Shown: piece by piece, positions 27,120-36,800 of the stretch | Position numbering within the stretch: the stretch's first letter is position 1 | Layout: each line of letters opens with the position of its first letter | NCBI GenBank assembly: GCA_016188045.1 | Contig: JACPIM010000007.1 | Span: forward strand, 30,334 to 94,333 | Direction of reading: 5' to 3' | Origin: Candidatus Woesearchaeota archaeon | Lineage (GTDB): Archaea > Nanobdellota > Nanobdellia > SCGC-AAA011-G17 > JACPIM01 | Length of the DNA stretch: 64,000 bases | Notes under the pieces: generated by a model | Databases searched by the model: none | Told to the model about the DNA's origin: nothing | Seen by the model: the letters and a program-made list of their open reading frames with translations, nothing else | Translations under genes and position numbers: made by a program

Positions 27120-27728
27120 CTATATTTCTATAATCTTTCCTTCCGGCCCAAGGTTTATTATTTTGGTTTTTCCAAGCTTCTCTTCTATTCCAGATGCTTC
27201 ATGAATATGGCCGCATAATAAAACGTCTGGCTTGAATTCTTTTATTGCTTTTGTAATTCCCTGGTTTCCTTCAAAACCTGAAAATTCTGCTTTTGAACCT
27301 GCTGGGTGCATGTGGGTGACCATCACTTTTTTTGTTAGTGGTTTTATTTTATCAAAACTTTTCTTTAAAACACTAAAAGTTTCATTTTCTGTTATTTTAG
27401 TCAAGCCAATGTCTGCTCCACCACAACCAAAAAAACCTATTTTTTCCTCGTTTTTATCTGTGTATATTGCATAATAACCGTGTATATTCTTTACGCCATA
27501 AAACTCGGCAACAAAATCAGTGGTTGCGAATGAATCATGATTGCCTGGAACTAATAACACTTTTTGGTTATTCTTTTTAAATTCCCCTATAACTCCTTGT
27601 GGACTATCTTTTGCTAAGATGTCTCCACTAAGCACGATTAAATCTACCTTTTCTTTTTTAGCCTTTGCTGCTAGCTTTTTTGCAGCAGAAAGGTCTCCGT
27701 GTAAGTCTGATGCAGCTAATATTTTCAT
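27120..27728 (-). CDS. calcineurin-like metallophosphoesterase
   Basis: A 202-residue metallophosphoesterase. All core motifs are present in order: DLHGD (7-13), GDIL (about 37), GNHDS (about 62), a THMHPAGS segment and CGHIHEA near 170. It belongs to the small archaeal Icc/YfcE-like group that hydrolyses phosphodiesters. It is 14 nt downstream of the FemAB-like gene and likely co-transcribed with it. The substrate is unknown. Confidence 0.9.
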   Translation of the reverse strand: MKILAASDLHGDLSAAKKLAAKAKKEKVDLIVLSGDILAKDSPQGVIGEFKKNNQKVLLVPGNHDSFATTDFVAEFYGVKNIHGYYAIYTDKNEEKIGFFGCGGADIGLTKITENETFSVLKKSFDKIKPLTKKVMVTHMHPAGSKAEFSGFEGNQGITKAIKEFKPDVLLCGHIHEASGIEEKLGKTKIINLGPEGKIIEI

Positions 27729-27742
27729 TTTTTTATATTATA

Positions 27743-28672
27743 TCAGTTTGTAAATATAAATCTTCCTAACCAAGAATTTTTTAATTTTCCATATATCGGC
27801 CTAAGTCTTAAGTACACCCATGAGTCAGTATATTCATTAAAATCTACTCTTGGACCGAAACTTAGCTTAAATTTATTTATCCTGTCCTGCGGGCTATCCT
27901 GGATAGCATTTTCATCTATGCCACCAAGATCAAACAGTTCAAAATTGTTTTGTTTTCCCCACATAATTGTTTCCCAAATAAGCAGGGCGTTTGCATTTAA
28001 CTCATAGGATATTTCCGCATTTGCCAATGTATTGAGAAAAATAAACTTCTTGTGAACGTATAATTGGGCGTAGCATATCGGTGAACTGTTATATTCTATA
28101 AAAAACAGTTTGCTAAAATTTCTGCCAAGATTGAAAATTTCATTTAAGTATTCTTCTGAATAAAACTTTATTTTTTTTCTTTCTGCAGTTTCTTTATATA
28201 ACCTATAGTAAGAAAGCCATTCTTCTTTTGACATGGCTTCTTTAAAGATTAAATTTTTTTCTTTAGCTCTTCTAATTCTGTTCCTTTGTTTTTTATCTAA
28301 CAACATCCACAAATCGTCTTTTTTTAAATCTACAATAACTGTAGATAGTTTTATGCTTTTTAATTTATCAATAAGGATTGCATCCTTATCAATCTGCAAA
28401 TTACTGTATTGATGTATTAATGGATGAAACTTGTTTTCTTTACAATATTTTAAAAACAAATCTAAGAGTGAATCATCTAATATTGGAAAAAAAGATTTTG
28501 CCATTTTAAACGGGCCTTTTTTTAATACTTGAAAACATAAACCCTTATTTCCAACTAAAAAATACTTTGAAGTCTTATTCAACTTACAGTAATAGGAAGT
28601 TTGTCTTGGTTCATCTACATGATCATTCCACCAAGAAGGCGGTTCTGTAGTAATATTATATTCTTGGGCCAT
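27743..28672 (-). CDS. FemAB-like GNAT-fold aminoacyl/peptidyl transferase
   Basis: A 309-residue protein with the double-GNAT layout of the FemAB/GNAT_acetyltransf_6 family. Recognisable stretches are LLDKKQRNRIRRAKEKNL, a YRLYKETAERKKIKFYSEEYL helix typical of these proteins, IFLNTLANAEISYELNANAL, and FELFDLGGIDENAIQDSP with FKLSFGPRVDFNEY near the end. In bacteria the family adds amino acids to peptidoglycan. In an archaeon without murein it more likely acts on a surface glycan or peptide. It lies next to serS on the same strand, and FemAB enzymes use aminoacyl-tRNA; that link is suggestive only. Confidence 0.8.
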   Translation of the reverse strand: MAQEYNITTEPPSWWNDHVDEPRQTSYYCKLNKTSKYFLVGNKGLCFQVLKKGPFKMAKSFFPILDDSLLDLFLKYCKENKFHPLIHQYSNLQIDKDAILIDKLKSIKLSTVIVDLKKDDLWMLLDKKQRNRIRRAKEKNLIFKEAMSKEEWLSYYRLYKETAERKKIKFYSEEYLNEIFNLGRNFSKLFFIEYNSSPICYAQLYVHKKFIFLNTLANAEISYELNANALLIWETIMWGKQNNFELFDLGGIDENAIQDSPQDRINKFKLSFGPRVDFNEYTDSWVYLRLRPIYGKLKNSWLGRFIFTN

Positions 28673-28721
28673 AAAGGCGGAGTAAGTTACAAATTGATTT
28701 ATAAAATTTGTTATTAGGAAG

Positions 28722-30005
28722 CTATTTCTTTCTTGTTATCTTTTCTATTCCAAACATATATTTTTGTAAAATTACTGGAATTTTAATAGAACCATCTTTT
28801 TGCTGATAATTTTCTAATATTGCAACCAGGGCTCTAGACGTAGCCAAGGCAGTATTATTTAGGGTATGTAAAATTTCTTTTTCTCCATTTTTTCTTAGCA
28901 ATTTTATATTTAATTTCCTGGCTTGATAATCTGTACAATTGCTTAAAGACATAATTTCCCCATACTCATTCAATGTTGGTCTATAGACTTCTATGTCTGC
29001 ACTTTTTGCTTTCCAATCTGCCAAATCGTCAGAACACATTTCTAAAACACGATAAGGAAGCTTTAATTTTTTAACTATTTCTTCTGAATTTTTTAATAAT
29101 TCGTTGTAGTATTTGTAGGAGTCTTCTGGCTTGCAGAAAATAAACTGCTCTATTTTGTTAAACTGATGCGTTCTCCATAATCCTTTTTCATTTATGCCGT
29201 GAGCACCTATTTCTTTTCTGAAACACATGGAATATGAAAAATATTTTTTTGGCAATTCTGACTCTTGAATTATTTGATTTGAATGCATTGCCAATAAAGA
29301 TTGCTCTGAAGTTCCGATTAAATTCAGGTCTTCATCTCGTATAGAGTAAACTGAGTTTTCAATTGCTTTCTTATCCATTGATGCATATATTGATTTCTCA
29401 TTTAACATTAAGGGTGTTTCTATGTAAAAATATTTCTTTTTCTGCATGAAATCTATAACAAACCTAATTAAGGCTTGATTTAATAATGCTAGTTCTTTTT
29501 TCAGATAATAAAATCCTTTTCCGGAAACTCTTGCAGATGCATCAAAGTCACCTATATCTAGAGATTCAATTAATTCAACATGTGTTTTTGGCTTAAACTT
29601 AAATTTTGGAATGGTTCCTTTTTTATAAAGAACTTTATTTTGAGATGCATCTTTTCCAATTGGAACAGAGCGGTGCATAATGTTCGGTATTACTAATAAG
29701 ATTTCATTTATTCTTTCCTGCAACATATTTGATTTTTCTTCCAAATTTTTTATTAATTCTGGAATTTCTTTAGCTTGTTTTAATAAAGAAGTAAAATCAT
29801 TTTTTTCTTTTTTGGCCTTGTTTATTTCTTCGCTTATTTTATTTCTTTTTGCTCTGAGATTATCAATTTCTTTTTTTACATCTTTCCATTGATTATATTT
29901 CGAAATTATTTCGTCAACTAAAATCAATTTCTCGTTTTGAAATTTATTTTTTATATTTTTCTTTACGATTTCACTGTTTTCTTGAATGAATTTGAGATCC
30001 AACAT
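28722..30005 (-). CDS. serS: seryl-tRNA synthetase
   Basis: A 427-residue class II synthetase of the common type. An N-terminal coiled-coil arm (about 28-100) binds the long variable arm of tRNA-Ser. Motif 2 is FRKEIGAHGINEKGLWRTHQF-like, with its Arg present. Motif 3 is LNNTALATSRALVAILENYQ (the GxER Arg is in TSRAL). The serine-binding TxE-like GTSEQSLLAMH is present. Its promoter region is shared with the divergent HTH gene at 30127. The next gene downstream is the FemAB-like transferase. Confidence 0.95.
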   Translation of the reverse strand: MLDLKFIQENSEIVKKNIKNKFQNEKLILVDEIISKYNQWKDVKKEIDNLRAKRNKISEEINKAKKEKNDFTSLLKQAKEIPELIKNLEEKSNMLQERINEILLVIPNIMHRSVPIGKDASQNKVLYKKGTIPKFKFKPKTHVELIESLDIGDFDASARVSGKGFYYLKKELALLNQALIRFVIDFMQKKKYFYIETPLMLNEKSIYASMDKKAIENSVYSIRDEDLNLIGTSEQSLLAMHSNQIIQESELPKKYFSYSMCFRKEIGAHGINEKGLWRTHQFNKIEQFIFCKPEDSYKYYNELLKNSEEIVKKLKLPYRVLEMCSDDLADWKAKSADIEVYRPTLNEYGEIMSLSNCTDYQARKLNIKLLRKNGEKEILHTLNNTALATSRALVAILENYQQKDGSIKIPVILQKYMFGIEKITRKK

Positions 30006-30126
30006 GCAACAGAAAGGTTAATAAAGAAGTTAATAAAATTTGTGGTAAGTAAATTAAAAACAGATAAGAAACATTTATATATTATATAAGTTTGAAATAT
30101 AGGATATAAAATATAGTCGGGGGGAT

Positions 30127-30408
30127 ATGGTTGTGACAAAGTTACCAAAAGATATATTTGAGGTGTTTTTTAGACGCAAACCTGCAATGATTCTTGTGGC
30201 CTTAAGAAAAGGCGGCAGAAACAGATATGGTTCTGTGTTGGCCAAAGAAGTTGACTGCACTTATTCTCATGCTGTTAAAATCTTACAAGAAATGGAGAAA
30301 GCGAAGTTAGTTGATTTTGAAAAACAAGGTAGGATTAAAACAATAAAACTTACAGATAACGGCAATAGAATAGCTGAACATATTGAGAAAATAAAAAATC
30401 TGTTATAA
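30127..30408 (+). CDS. winged-helix regulator (MarR/archaeal HTH type)
   Basis: A 93-residue protein. The N-terminus leads into a winged helix: NRYGSVLAKEVDCTYSHAVKILQEMEKAKLVDFEKQGR-type HTH followed by the wing IKTIKLTDNGNRIAEHI. The start ATG is preceded by GGGGGATATG, a good Shine-Dalgarno. Its stop overlaps the next ATG as TAATG, so it is coupled to a small partner. It is divergent from serS. Regulatory targets are unknown. Confidence 0.83.
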   Translation: MVVTKLPKDIFEVFFRRKPAMILVALRKGGRNRYGSVLAKEVDCTYSHAVKILQEMEKAKLVDFEKQGRIKTIKLTDNGNRIAEHIEKIKNLL

Positions 30409-30716
30409 TGACTTTTTTTAAAACATTCCCAAGAACTCTCAAGGGGGGTTCTTATCCGGTTTGGGAAGAAGTAGTTCTTTCTGATGAAGAAGAGAAGAAA
30501 GCTGAAATACAAGCAAGAGAAGAGAATATTTCTTTAATGAAAGATTGCATTGACGAAGCAAAGAAAATTTTAGCTGAAAAGGGGTTTAAGTTCTACCAAA
30601 GTGATGTTGTGAATTTGGCGATATCTATTTTTGATAAAATTGCCAGCCATCAGGTATATTATAAAGAGAATAAAGCAAAAGAGAAATTTGATGAAAAATT
30701 TAAAAATACTTCTTGA
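30408..30716 (+). CDS. conserved-looking small helical protein coupled to the HTH regulator
   Basis: A 102-residue acidic/helical protein starting within the stop of the HTH gene (TAATG). The N-terminal TFFKTFPRTLKGGSYPVWEEV is followed by long charged helices (EEEKKAEIQAREENISLMKD, KKILAEKGFKFYQSDVVNLA). No enzyme motif is visible. Such HTH-plus-small-partner pairs recur in archaeal genomes. The function is not assigned. Its 3' end overlaps the convergent Toprim gene by 17 nt. Confidence 0.7.
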   Translation: MTFFKTFPRTLKGGSYPVWEEVVLSDEEEKKAEIQAREENISLMKDCIDEAKKILAEKGFKFYQSDVVNLAISIFDKIASHQVYYKENKAKEKFDEKFKNTS

Positions 30717-31026
30717 GTCCTTCTATATGCGATATTTCTGTATTTTTGAATAGAAATTCCCTAAATTTATTGTCAATTTTTATTCCCTTTCTTTGTAATG
30801 TTTTTTTAATAATTGAATAAACTTTTTTTCCTTCTTTATCTAGATCTGTAAGAATTATAACTTCTTTCGAATTAATTTTATCTAGGGTCAAGAAGAGCGA
30901 ATTTGAAATTGTAGTAATTTCTTTGCATCCTAAATCTTGTAAGACTTTTTTGTCTTTTTTTCCTTCAACAATTATTAATTTGTTTGTATTACTTAAATTT
31001 TTGAACCATTCTTCTAAATTTTCCAT
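30700..31026 (-). CDS. small Toprim-domain protein (COG1658-like)
   Basis: About 108 residues from the ATG at 31026; a longer frame to 31101 would read through the tRNA gene and is rejected. The Toprim core is complete: KLIIVEGKKDKKVLQDLG with the catalytic Glu, then VIILTDLDKEGKKVYS with the DxD. Stand-alone archaeal Toprim proteins of this size resemble the RNase M5/primase-like group that acts in RNA or DNA processing. It lies 14 nt after the tRNA-Lys gene on the same strand and may share its transcript, which fits an RNA-processing role but does not prove it. Confidence 0.8.
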   Translation of the reverse strand: MENLEEWFKNLSNTNKLIIVEGKKDKKVLQDLGCKEITTISNSLFLTLDKINSKEVIILTDLDKEGKKVYSIIKKTLQRKGIKIDNKFREFLFKNTEISHIEGLKKYF

Positions 31027-31039
31027 TGTAAAATACAAA

Positions 31040-31171
31040 GGGCCGTACGGGATTTGAACCCGTGACCACCTGGTTTCTATCTTTGTTAAGAGCTTCACCA
31101 ATAAGAAACTAAGTTCTTATCAATTCCTTATTCTTTTCAGGTGCTCTGAAGCCAGGCTGAGCTAACGGCCC
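31040..31171 (-). tRNA. tRNA-Lys(CUU) with two apparent introns
   Basis: On the minus strand the acceptor arms GGGCCGT (31171-31165) and ACGGCCC (31046-31040) pair perfectly. The D stem is GCTC/GAGC and the T arm is ACGGG-TTCAAAT-CCCGT. The anticodon stem only completes if two segments are removed: 44 nt (31094-31137) between positions 30 and 31, and 12 nt (31074-31085, ambiguous by 1 nt) between 38 and 39. This leaves CCTGG-CTCTTAA-CCAGG and a 76-nt tRNA with anticodon CTT. The larger intron contains a hairpin (ATAAGAA...TTCTTAT). CCA is not encoded and the base at 73 is T. Identity as a tRNA is firm; the exact splice sites are inferred. Confidence 0.88.
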
Positions 31172-31222
31172 ATAGATTAGCTAAGAAAGTTTATATATTT
31201 ATAAGTATTTTTGTTTAATAAA

Positions 31223-31600
31223 ATGATTCTTATGCCGGGAATAATAAAAAATTATCAGGATTTAATTAGATATCTTTCAAGACATGAAATAAACCAAGAA
31301 GTTGCAAGAAGTTTTATTAGATTGATAAAAGATTCTGAATATGAATTAGGACAAAGCAGATTTGTATTTAGGTCGGTGCATCATTATTACACAGAACCGA
31401 GATTAAGACAATTTAGTAGGGAAATAGGTGTAATATGGACAAGAATTGGTGAAGACTGGCATTATCAGAAGAGATATATTTGGACTGTAGGAGACAGATT
31501 AAGTGGTGGGCTATTAGACCAAATAGTGGAAGTTAAAATGAAGCAAGATGCGAAGAATTTAGATAGAAGTGCATGTATTTCTAATCTTGTAGATGATTAA
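31223..31600 (+). CDS. orphan protein of unknown function
   Basis: About 125 residues from the ATG at 31223 (ATG at 31232 is also possible; the upstream TTG at 31211 is not preferred). A helical region rich in Arg/Tyr is visible: IIKNYQDLIRYLSRHEINQE, then RFVFRSVHHYYTEPRLRQF and GVIWTRIGEDWHYQKRYIW. No family is recognised. The TATA element between it and the tRNA gene (TTTATATATTTATAAG) can serve both directions, and the ATG is at the leaderless distance. Confidence 0.6.
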   Translation: MILMPGIIKNYQDLIRYLSRHEINQEVARSFIRLIKDSEYELGQSRFVFRSVHHYYTEPRLRQFSREIGVIWTRIGEDWHYQKRYIWTVGDRLSGGLLDQIVEVKMKQDAKNLDRSACISNLVDD

Positions 31601-31640
31601 ACGGAAAATTATATAAAGAAGAAGCATTAATAATTTTAAT

Positions 31641-32339
31641 ATGGAACTACAATTACAAAAAAAACCGCAGAATGTTACAATAATTGAGGGATTTCCTGGT
31701 TTCGGACTTGTGGCCACGATAGCAACTGAGTTTTTAATAAATCACTTAGATGCCGAGCAAATAGGGAAAATAGTAATAGAAGAAGTTCCACCGATTGTTG
31801 CTGTTCATTCTGGACAAGTAGTTGAACCTGTTGGTGTTTTTTATTCTAAGAAATATAATTTAATTATCTTACATGCATTGACTTCTATTAATGGTCTTGA
31901 ATGGGGTCTTGCAAAAAAAATAGGAGAATTGAGCTCTATCTTAAAAGCAAAAGAAATAATCTGCATAGAAGGCATAGGTTCTATGACTGAAACAAGCAAT
32001 ACTTTCTTTATTTCAAACAAAAATGAAGACAGATTTATCAAAAAAACAGGATTATCAAAATTAAAAGATGGAATTATTATGGGAGTTACCGGTGCTTTAA
32101 CTTTGAACAAAAAATTGCCAATTAGCTGTATTTTTGCTGAGACACATTCTAACTTACCAGATTCAAGGGCAGCTGCCAAGATAATAACCACTTTAGATAA
32201 TTATCTTGACTTAAAGGTTGATCCTAAACCTTTAATTAAAAAAGCTGAAGAATTTGAAGTTAAGATTAAGGGGTTATTGGAGAAAAGCAAAAATGCGAGT
32301 GAAATGAAAGAAAAGAAAGAACTGACTTATTTAGGTTAG
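31641..32339 (+). CDS. PAC2-family protein (proteasome assembly chaperone-like)
   Basis: A 232-residue PAC2 protein. Family landmarks are the opening VTIIEGFPGFGLVATIATEFLI, VPPIVAVHSGQVVEPV, IICIEGIGS, GVTGALTLNKKLPISCIFAETHSNLPDSRAAAKII and a C-terminal helix. Archaeal PAC2 homologs such as PbaA are linked to proteasome assembly. The C-terminus ends TYLG. This is not a strict HbYX motif, but it matches the last three residues of Cdc48 in this window. The TATA (AATTATATAAAG) lies about 28 nt upstream. Confidence 0.87.
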   Translation: MELQLQKKPQNVTIIEGFPGFGLVATIATEFLINHLDAEQIGKIVIEEVPPIVAVHSGQVVEPVGVFYSKKYNLIILHALTSINGLEWGLAKKIGELSSILKAKEIICIEGIGSMTETSNTFFISNKNEDRFIKKTGLSKLKDGIIMGVTGALTLNKKLPISCIFAETHSNLPDSRAAAKIITTLDNYLDLKVDPKPLIKKAEEFEVKIKGLLEKSKNASEMKEKKELTYLG

Positions 32340-33068
32340 TTTAAAAAAAGATTTTAGATTTCTTATTACATTTCCTGTAAATTCCAAAAGACCTGATTTT
32401 GCTTCTTCACAATACAATAACAAAAATGTCTTGTATGCTTCTTGATTATCATCTCTTGCTGTAAACAAATATGGGTGGGCATACCAAATATACAGCGTTT
32501 GATTTGATGAAGTGCAGGTAATTAGTCTTGTATTTCTGCAGTCAATCTGTTCCATACAATTCAAGTTTTTATTTAACCTTGTTGCTTTGTCTATTGATGA
32601 AAGGTATTTTTCATATTTCTCTGTTGCCAATCCCTTTTCTCCTGGATCTAAGTTGAAAATCCTTAAATGGGAAACATTTAGTTCGCGATTTCTTTTTTCG
32701 TAAACTATTGGATAGAAAGGATCTATTGGAAATATTGGACCAATTAAATCATAATAACTACCATCATCACGATATAGGTAAGTAAACCAACTAATGCCTT
32801 GAAATTTTTTATTTCTTTTTGCTAAACCATTTAAGATTTCATCTTCTGACCAAACGGTAAGATTTGCTTTATAATTTAAAACATGTGGCTTTGTTTTTTC
32901 TAATTCTTCCTTTAATTTATCAACCTCGGATTCTAGTTCTTGAACTTTGTTTTGATATTGTTCTGATTCATTAGAAATAGTGGTTTGGGGCGGGGTTTCA
33001 TTTTTTACTTGGTTAGAACAGGCAGTAATAAAAACGAATATGATAAATAAAAAAACAATTTTTTTCAT
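32331..33068 (-). CDS. predicted lipoprotein with coiled coil
   Basis: A 245-residue secreted protein. The signal peptide MKKIVFLFIIFVFITAC ends in a lipobox-like ITAC with Cys17. A coiled coil (about 38-62, YQNKVQELESEVDKLKEELEK) links the anchor to a globular domain containing Trp/Tyr-rich segments (ISWFTYLYRDDGSYYDLIG) and several Cys that may pair (CMEQIDC, LITC, LLYC). No enzyme family is recognised. It is likely exposed on the cell surface. Confidence 0.75.
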   Translation of the reverse strand: MKKIVFLFIIFVFITACSNQVKNETPPQTTISNESEQYQNKVQELESEVDKLKEELEKTKPHVLNYKANLTVWSEDEILNGLAKRNKKFQGISWFTYLYRDDGSYYDLIGPIFPIDPFYPIVYEKRNRELNVSHLRIFNLDPGEKGLATEKYEKYLSSIDKATRLNKNLNCMEQIDCRNTRLITCTSSNQTLYIWYAHPYLFTARDDNQEAYKTFLLLYCEEAKSGLLEFTGNVIRNLKSFFKLT

Positions 33069-33083
33069 TTAGATAAATCTAGT

Positions 33084-33533
33084 TTAAAAGTTTAAATACC
33101 TTTTGCTAATCCTCCTTCCTATGGCTTCTAATGCCGGGTATTCTTTTCTGAATCTTGAATCTATTAAATCTTCTTGATTTAGGGCAGCATCAAAATTCAA
33201 GTTAACTCTATTTTTTTTATATAGTATATGGAAGATTTCATGGTATAAAACTGATTTTATGAATCTTCTTTGGATTGTTATTGGCTCTTCATCAATTAAT
33301 TTTTTTAAGACTTCTTCTGACAAATAAATATGATCTTTCTTTTCGTGGTAAACCAGAGCAGGTATATTTAACTCATCAAACGCATTTCCTTCTTTAAGTG
33401 CCCTGAGTATTATTGGAGATTTTTTTGCAAATCGTATAAAATCTTGATATGATAAAAATTTAATTTCTGCTTTTAAGTTAAAATGATCTAATGATTCTTT
33501 TGCTATTGATAATATTTCCTTTTTTGTTATCAT
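33084..33533 (-). CDS. small zinc-peptidase-like protein (HEXXH motif)
   Basis: A 149-residue protein. The core motif is VLYHEIFHILYKKNRVN, which contains HExxH (H-E-I-F-H) in a helix. YLSEEVLKKLIDEEPITIQRRFIKS precedes it. The C-terminal third has charged residues that could give the third ligand (NQEDLIDSRFRKEYPALE). There is no signal peptide, so it is cytosolic. It resembles minimal gluzincin-like domains in archaea. The substrate is unknown. It lies 15 nt upstream of the lipoprotein gene and is possibly co-transcribed with it. Confidence 0.7.
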   Translation of the reverse strand: MITKKEILSIAKESLDHFNLKAEIKFLSYQDFIRFAKKSPIILRALKEGNAFDELNIPALVYHEKKDHIYLSEEVLKKLIDEEPITIQRRFIKSVLYHEIFHILYKKNRVNLNFDAALNQEDLIDSRFRKEYPALEAIGRRISKRYLNF

Positions 33534-33611
33534 AATTAAATCGTGTCTCTTGTTTTAATAAATATTTTGAAATGATAAACTTTAAATATAAATGCGTATA
33601 ATCTTTTTATA

Positions 33612-33794
33612 ATGAAAAGAGGAGATTTGGGATATCTTGCTAGGATTTTATATTGTGAAAAACAACCTTGTCTTGTAAGACCTAACCAGAATTATCCTTT
33701 TGGACTTAGAAATGAAGTTTTTCTTGGTTACCGGGCTTTATGTCAACCAAAATATCCAATGGACGGTAGAAGAAGTGAAAAGTCCGTTAGATGA
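33612..33794 (+). CDS. small basic protein, hypothetical
   Basis: Sixty residues (MKRGDLGYLARILYCEKQPC, rich in Arg, Tyr and Pro, with three Cys). The TATA-like TTTAAATATAAA lies about 27 nt before the ATG, supporting a leaderless gene. No known family is evident. It lies 53 nt before the large surface-protein gene on the same strand. Confidence 0.45.
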   Translation: MKRGDLGYLARILYCEKQPCLVRPNQNYPFGLRNEVFLGYRALCQPKYPMDGRRSEKSVR

Positions 33795-33847
33795 ACTATA
33801 GTAATATTTATAAATTTTTGAAAATTAATTAAATAAGGTGTTTTTTA

Positions 33848-36800
33848 ATGAAAAGAGGTTTAAATATTAAATTAATTGTTTTTTTGAGTTTCTTTCTTGT
33901 TAGTTTTGTTTTACTAATTAATGGTGCGTTTGCTATTGAGGATCCTGTTGGATTGCCTTGTCCTCATCCACAGGGGGGTGACTTTCAGTGTCCACTACCA
34001 GAATCTACTTGTGTGCATAAATGTATAGTCTACCCTGAAGGCAATATTTGGGGTGCTTGTTCTCCCGGATATAACACTGTTTCTGAGAATAGCGCTAGTG
34101 TTTGTTCAAATAACATAGATGATGATTGTGACGGTTTGGTTGATTGTGCAGATACGGATTGTAATGGTGGGGATACTTCTGGTAATGGAAACTATGATGG
34201 GGATAGTTATTGTAATGGTATAGATGATGATAAAGATGGAGATGGAATACCAAATAGAATAGATATAATTGAGCCTTATACTTATTATGATAAACTAAGC
34301 AGTGTTGGTTGTAGTGTTTATCCTCAGGGACATCCTTTTGTTGGTAAACAAATTGATAGTGATAATGATGGTGTATGTGATAAATTTGATCAATGTGGCG
34401 ATACAGCAGATGCTTGTTTGGTCGCACAGGGATATGACAATCTTAATATTAGGAGTCAACTTGGTTGTCCACAAGACTGTTCTGGGGCCTGTGCTTCTGA
34501 CATTAATTGCGGTGATTGTAATTCTTGTAGTCTCTGGTTGATGCCTTATTGTATAAATTCTGAGTGTTCAGATCTGGGAAAGGCTGGAAATGGCTGTTTT
34601 TACCATCCTGGAATATTGGGATCCTGTTCTGAATGTAGTGGTAATGTAGTTGGATGTAATAATTATCTAACACAGAATGATTGCGAAGTAAATCAGTGTT
34701 TAAATCCTGGTAATTTAGATCCAAGACTACCTAAATGTGAATGGAAAGGAAAGAGTATTGGATGCCAAAGAGTAGAACCCAATAATTATTATATAGATAA
34801 TGATAGAGATGGATTTGGAGATAAAAATGTAAATCCGATAGAAGCTTATGAAAAACCAACAGGGTATTCTGATAATAATGGAGACTGTGATGATAATTTA
34901 GCATCAAGATATCCTAATGCACCTGAAATTTGTGACGGGTTTGTTAATGATTGTGATTCTTCAGATAATGCAGAACAAGGTTGTGATTGTAATCCATTAG
35001 CTAGCCAAAATACCAGAGTTTGTGAATTTTCTAATCTTAACCCGAACCAAGTTAATCCTGGGTGTGAACAAACTTGCGGTAGTGATGGTAAATGGTCTCA
35101 ATGCGAGATACCTGATACTGCTATTGAAAATACAGATCGTTTGTGCTCTGATGGAATAGATAATGACTGTGATGGATTAATTGATTGTGTTGATTCTGAT
35201 TGTGGGGGAAATACACGTGATAACAGTGGAAATTGGGATGCTAGTCAGGAAGGAAATGTTTTTGTTTGTGATAAGTTTGACGATGATGACGATAATGATG
35301 GCATTAAGGATTTTGATGAACAAGGAAATATATTAGATCAAGAACAATTTACTCATTTAGGTTGTTCTGTAGATGCGATGGGTAACATGATAGATGAAGA
35401 CCATGATACTGTTTGCGATAATCTTGAACCACCAGAGTGTAGAGGTACTCTTTTAACATGTGTTTCTAATGTAAATAAAAATTATGATGATGGTAGAATG
35501 GGATGCCCGCGTGAGGGTGCTTGTGAAATAAGCGGTTGTTTTAGGGATAGTTTTTGTAGGCAAAATGTACAAACTGCTGGATGTCATACGGAATGCGGCG
35601 ATGGAATTAGTAATACTTGTGATAGAGATGAATGCGTAGCAATATCTGATTATGTTACCAATAGTTGTTTTTTTAGTCCTAATGTAATTTGGAGCAGATA
35701 TGGTGATTGTAATGGTTGTAGTCTTATTGGTACATCTTGTTCAAATTATGATCAAAATGAATGTCCAAGAGATCCTTGTAAACTTGGGTGCGAATTTGAT
35801 AATATTAATAATGTATGTAAAGAAAAAACGAAGTTTACATATTATAAAGATAATGATGGTGATAGTTATGGTAGTTCTAGTTCTGGAACAAAGGATATTA
35901 CTGATCAAACCTCACCAGAAGGATATGTTTCTAATAATTTAGATTGTGATGATGATACATCAAATGATCCTAATAGTGTTGTTTGCCCAACAAATCAAAT
36001 TTTATGTAATTCAATTACTAGTGGTTGTGCTATTTGCATGCATCCGAGAGTTCAAGAAATTTGTTCAGATGAAAAAGACAATGATTGCAATGGTCAAATA
36101 GACGAAGTGGGTTGTAAATGTGATTTAGGTGATATTGGTGATAGTGACGGAGATGGTATTCCAAACTCCGTTGATCAAAATGATTGCACTCCAAGGGAAT
36201 GTACGGTTGTAGACATTAATGGTAATGCTTTGGATAGCGATAACGATGGTGTGTGTGATGGCAAAGATCAATGTTCTCATTCTGCGTGTAGTGTAATTGA
36301 CCAAAGCACTGGTTGTCCGCCTTCTGGTAATCCAACTGTAGCAAGACTTTGTTCGGATGATCCTTACTTTAGATTTAATGAGAATGAGAATCTTAAATAT
36401 TGTGAAGGTTCGTGTAGTGATTATAGCCAAGAGGTTTGTGAAAGTGATCCTTGTGGTTTTGGTGGTTGTAGACTTGACGATAACGGGGATTGTAGTGGTG
36501 AAGTAGTTTACTACTTAGATCAAGATAAGGATAATTATCCTGATGAAAGTAATAGTATAGAGAGACCTAGTGTGGATTCTAGTAATCCTAGTATAGAAAT
36601 TAACGGCAACAAATATATGTTATCTACGGGAAAATTTGATTGTCTTGGTCATGATAATGATGCTACAATTTATCCCGACGCTCAAGAAATATGTGATGGA
36701 AAAAATAATGATTGCGATAATGCCGTTGATGAGGGGTGTGTTCCTCAAGCACAGGGAGAAAGAGAAAGCTGTACAATTGAACAGGAAAGCGATGATAGAT

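Noticed and set aside
31027..31101. Upstream extension of the Toprim gene into the tRNA
   Set aside because: The extension reads through tRNA-Lys sequence; the ATG at 31026 starts the conserved part and the tRNA structure is intact.
31094..31140. Reading the tRNA as tRNA-Phe with GAA in CCTGAAAAG
   Set aside because: The position-31/39 pair would be A-C and there is no U33. The CTCTTAA loop with CCTGG/CCAGG stem and the overall sequence fit tRNA-Lys(CUU).
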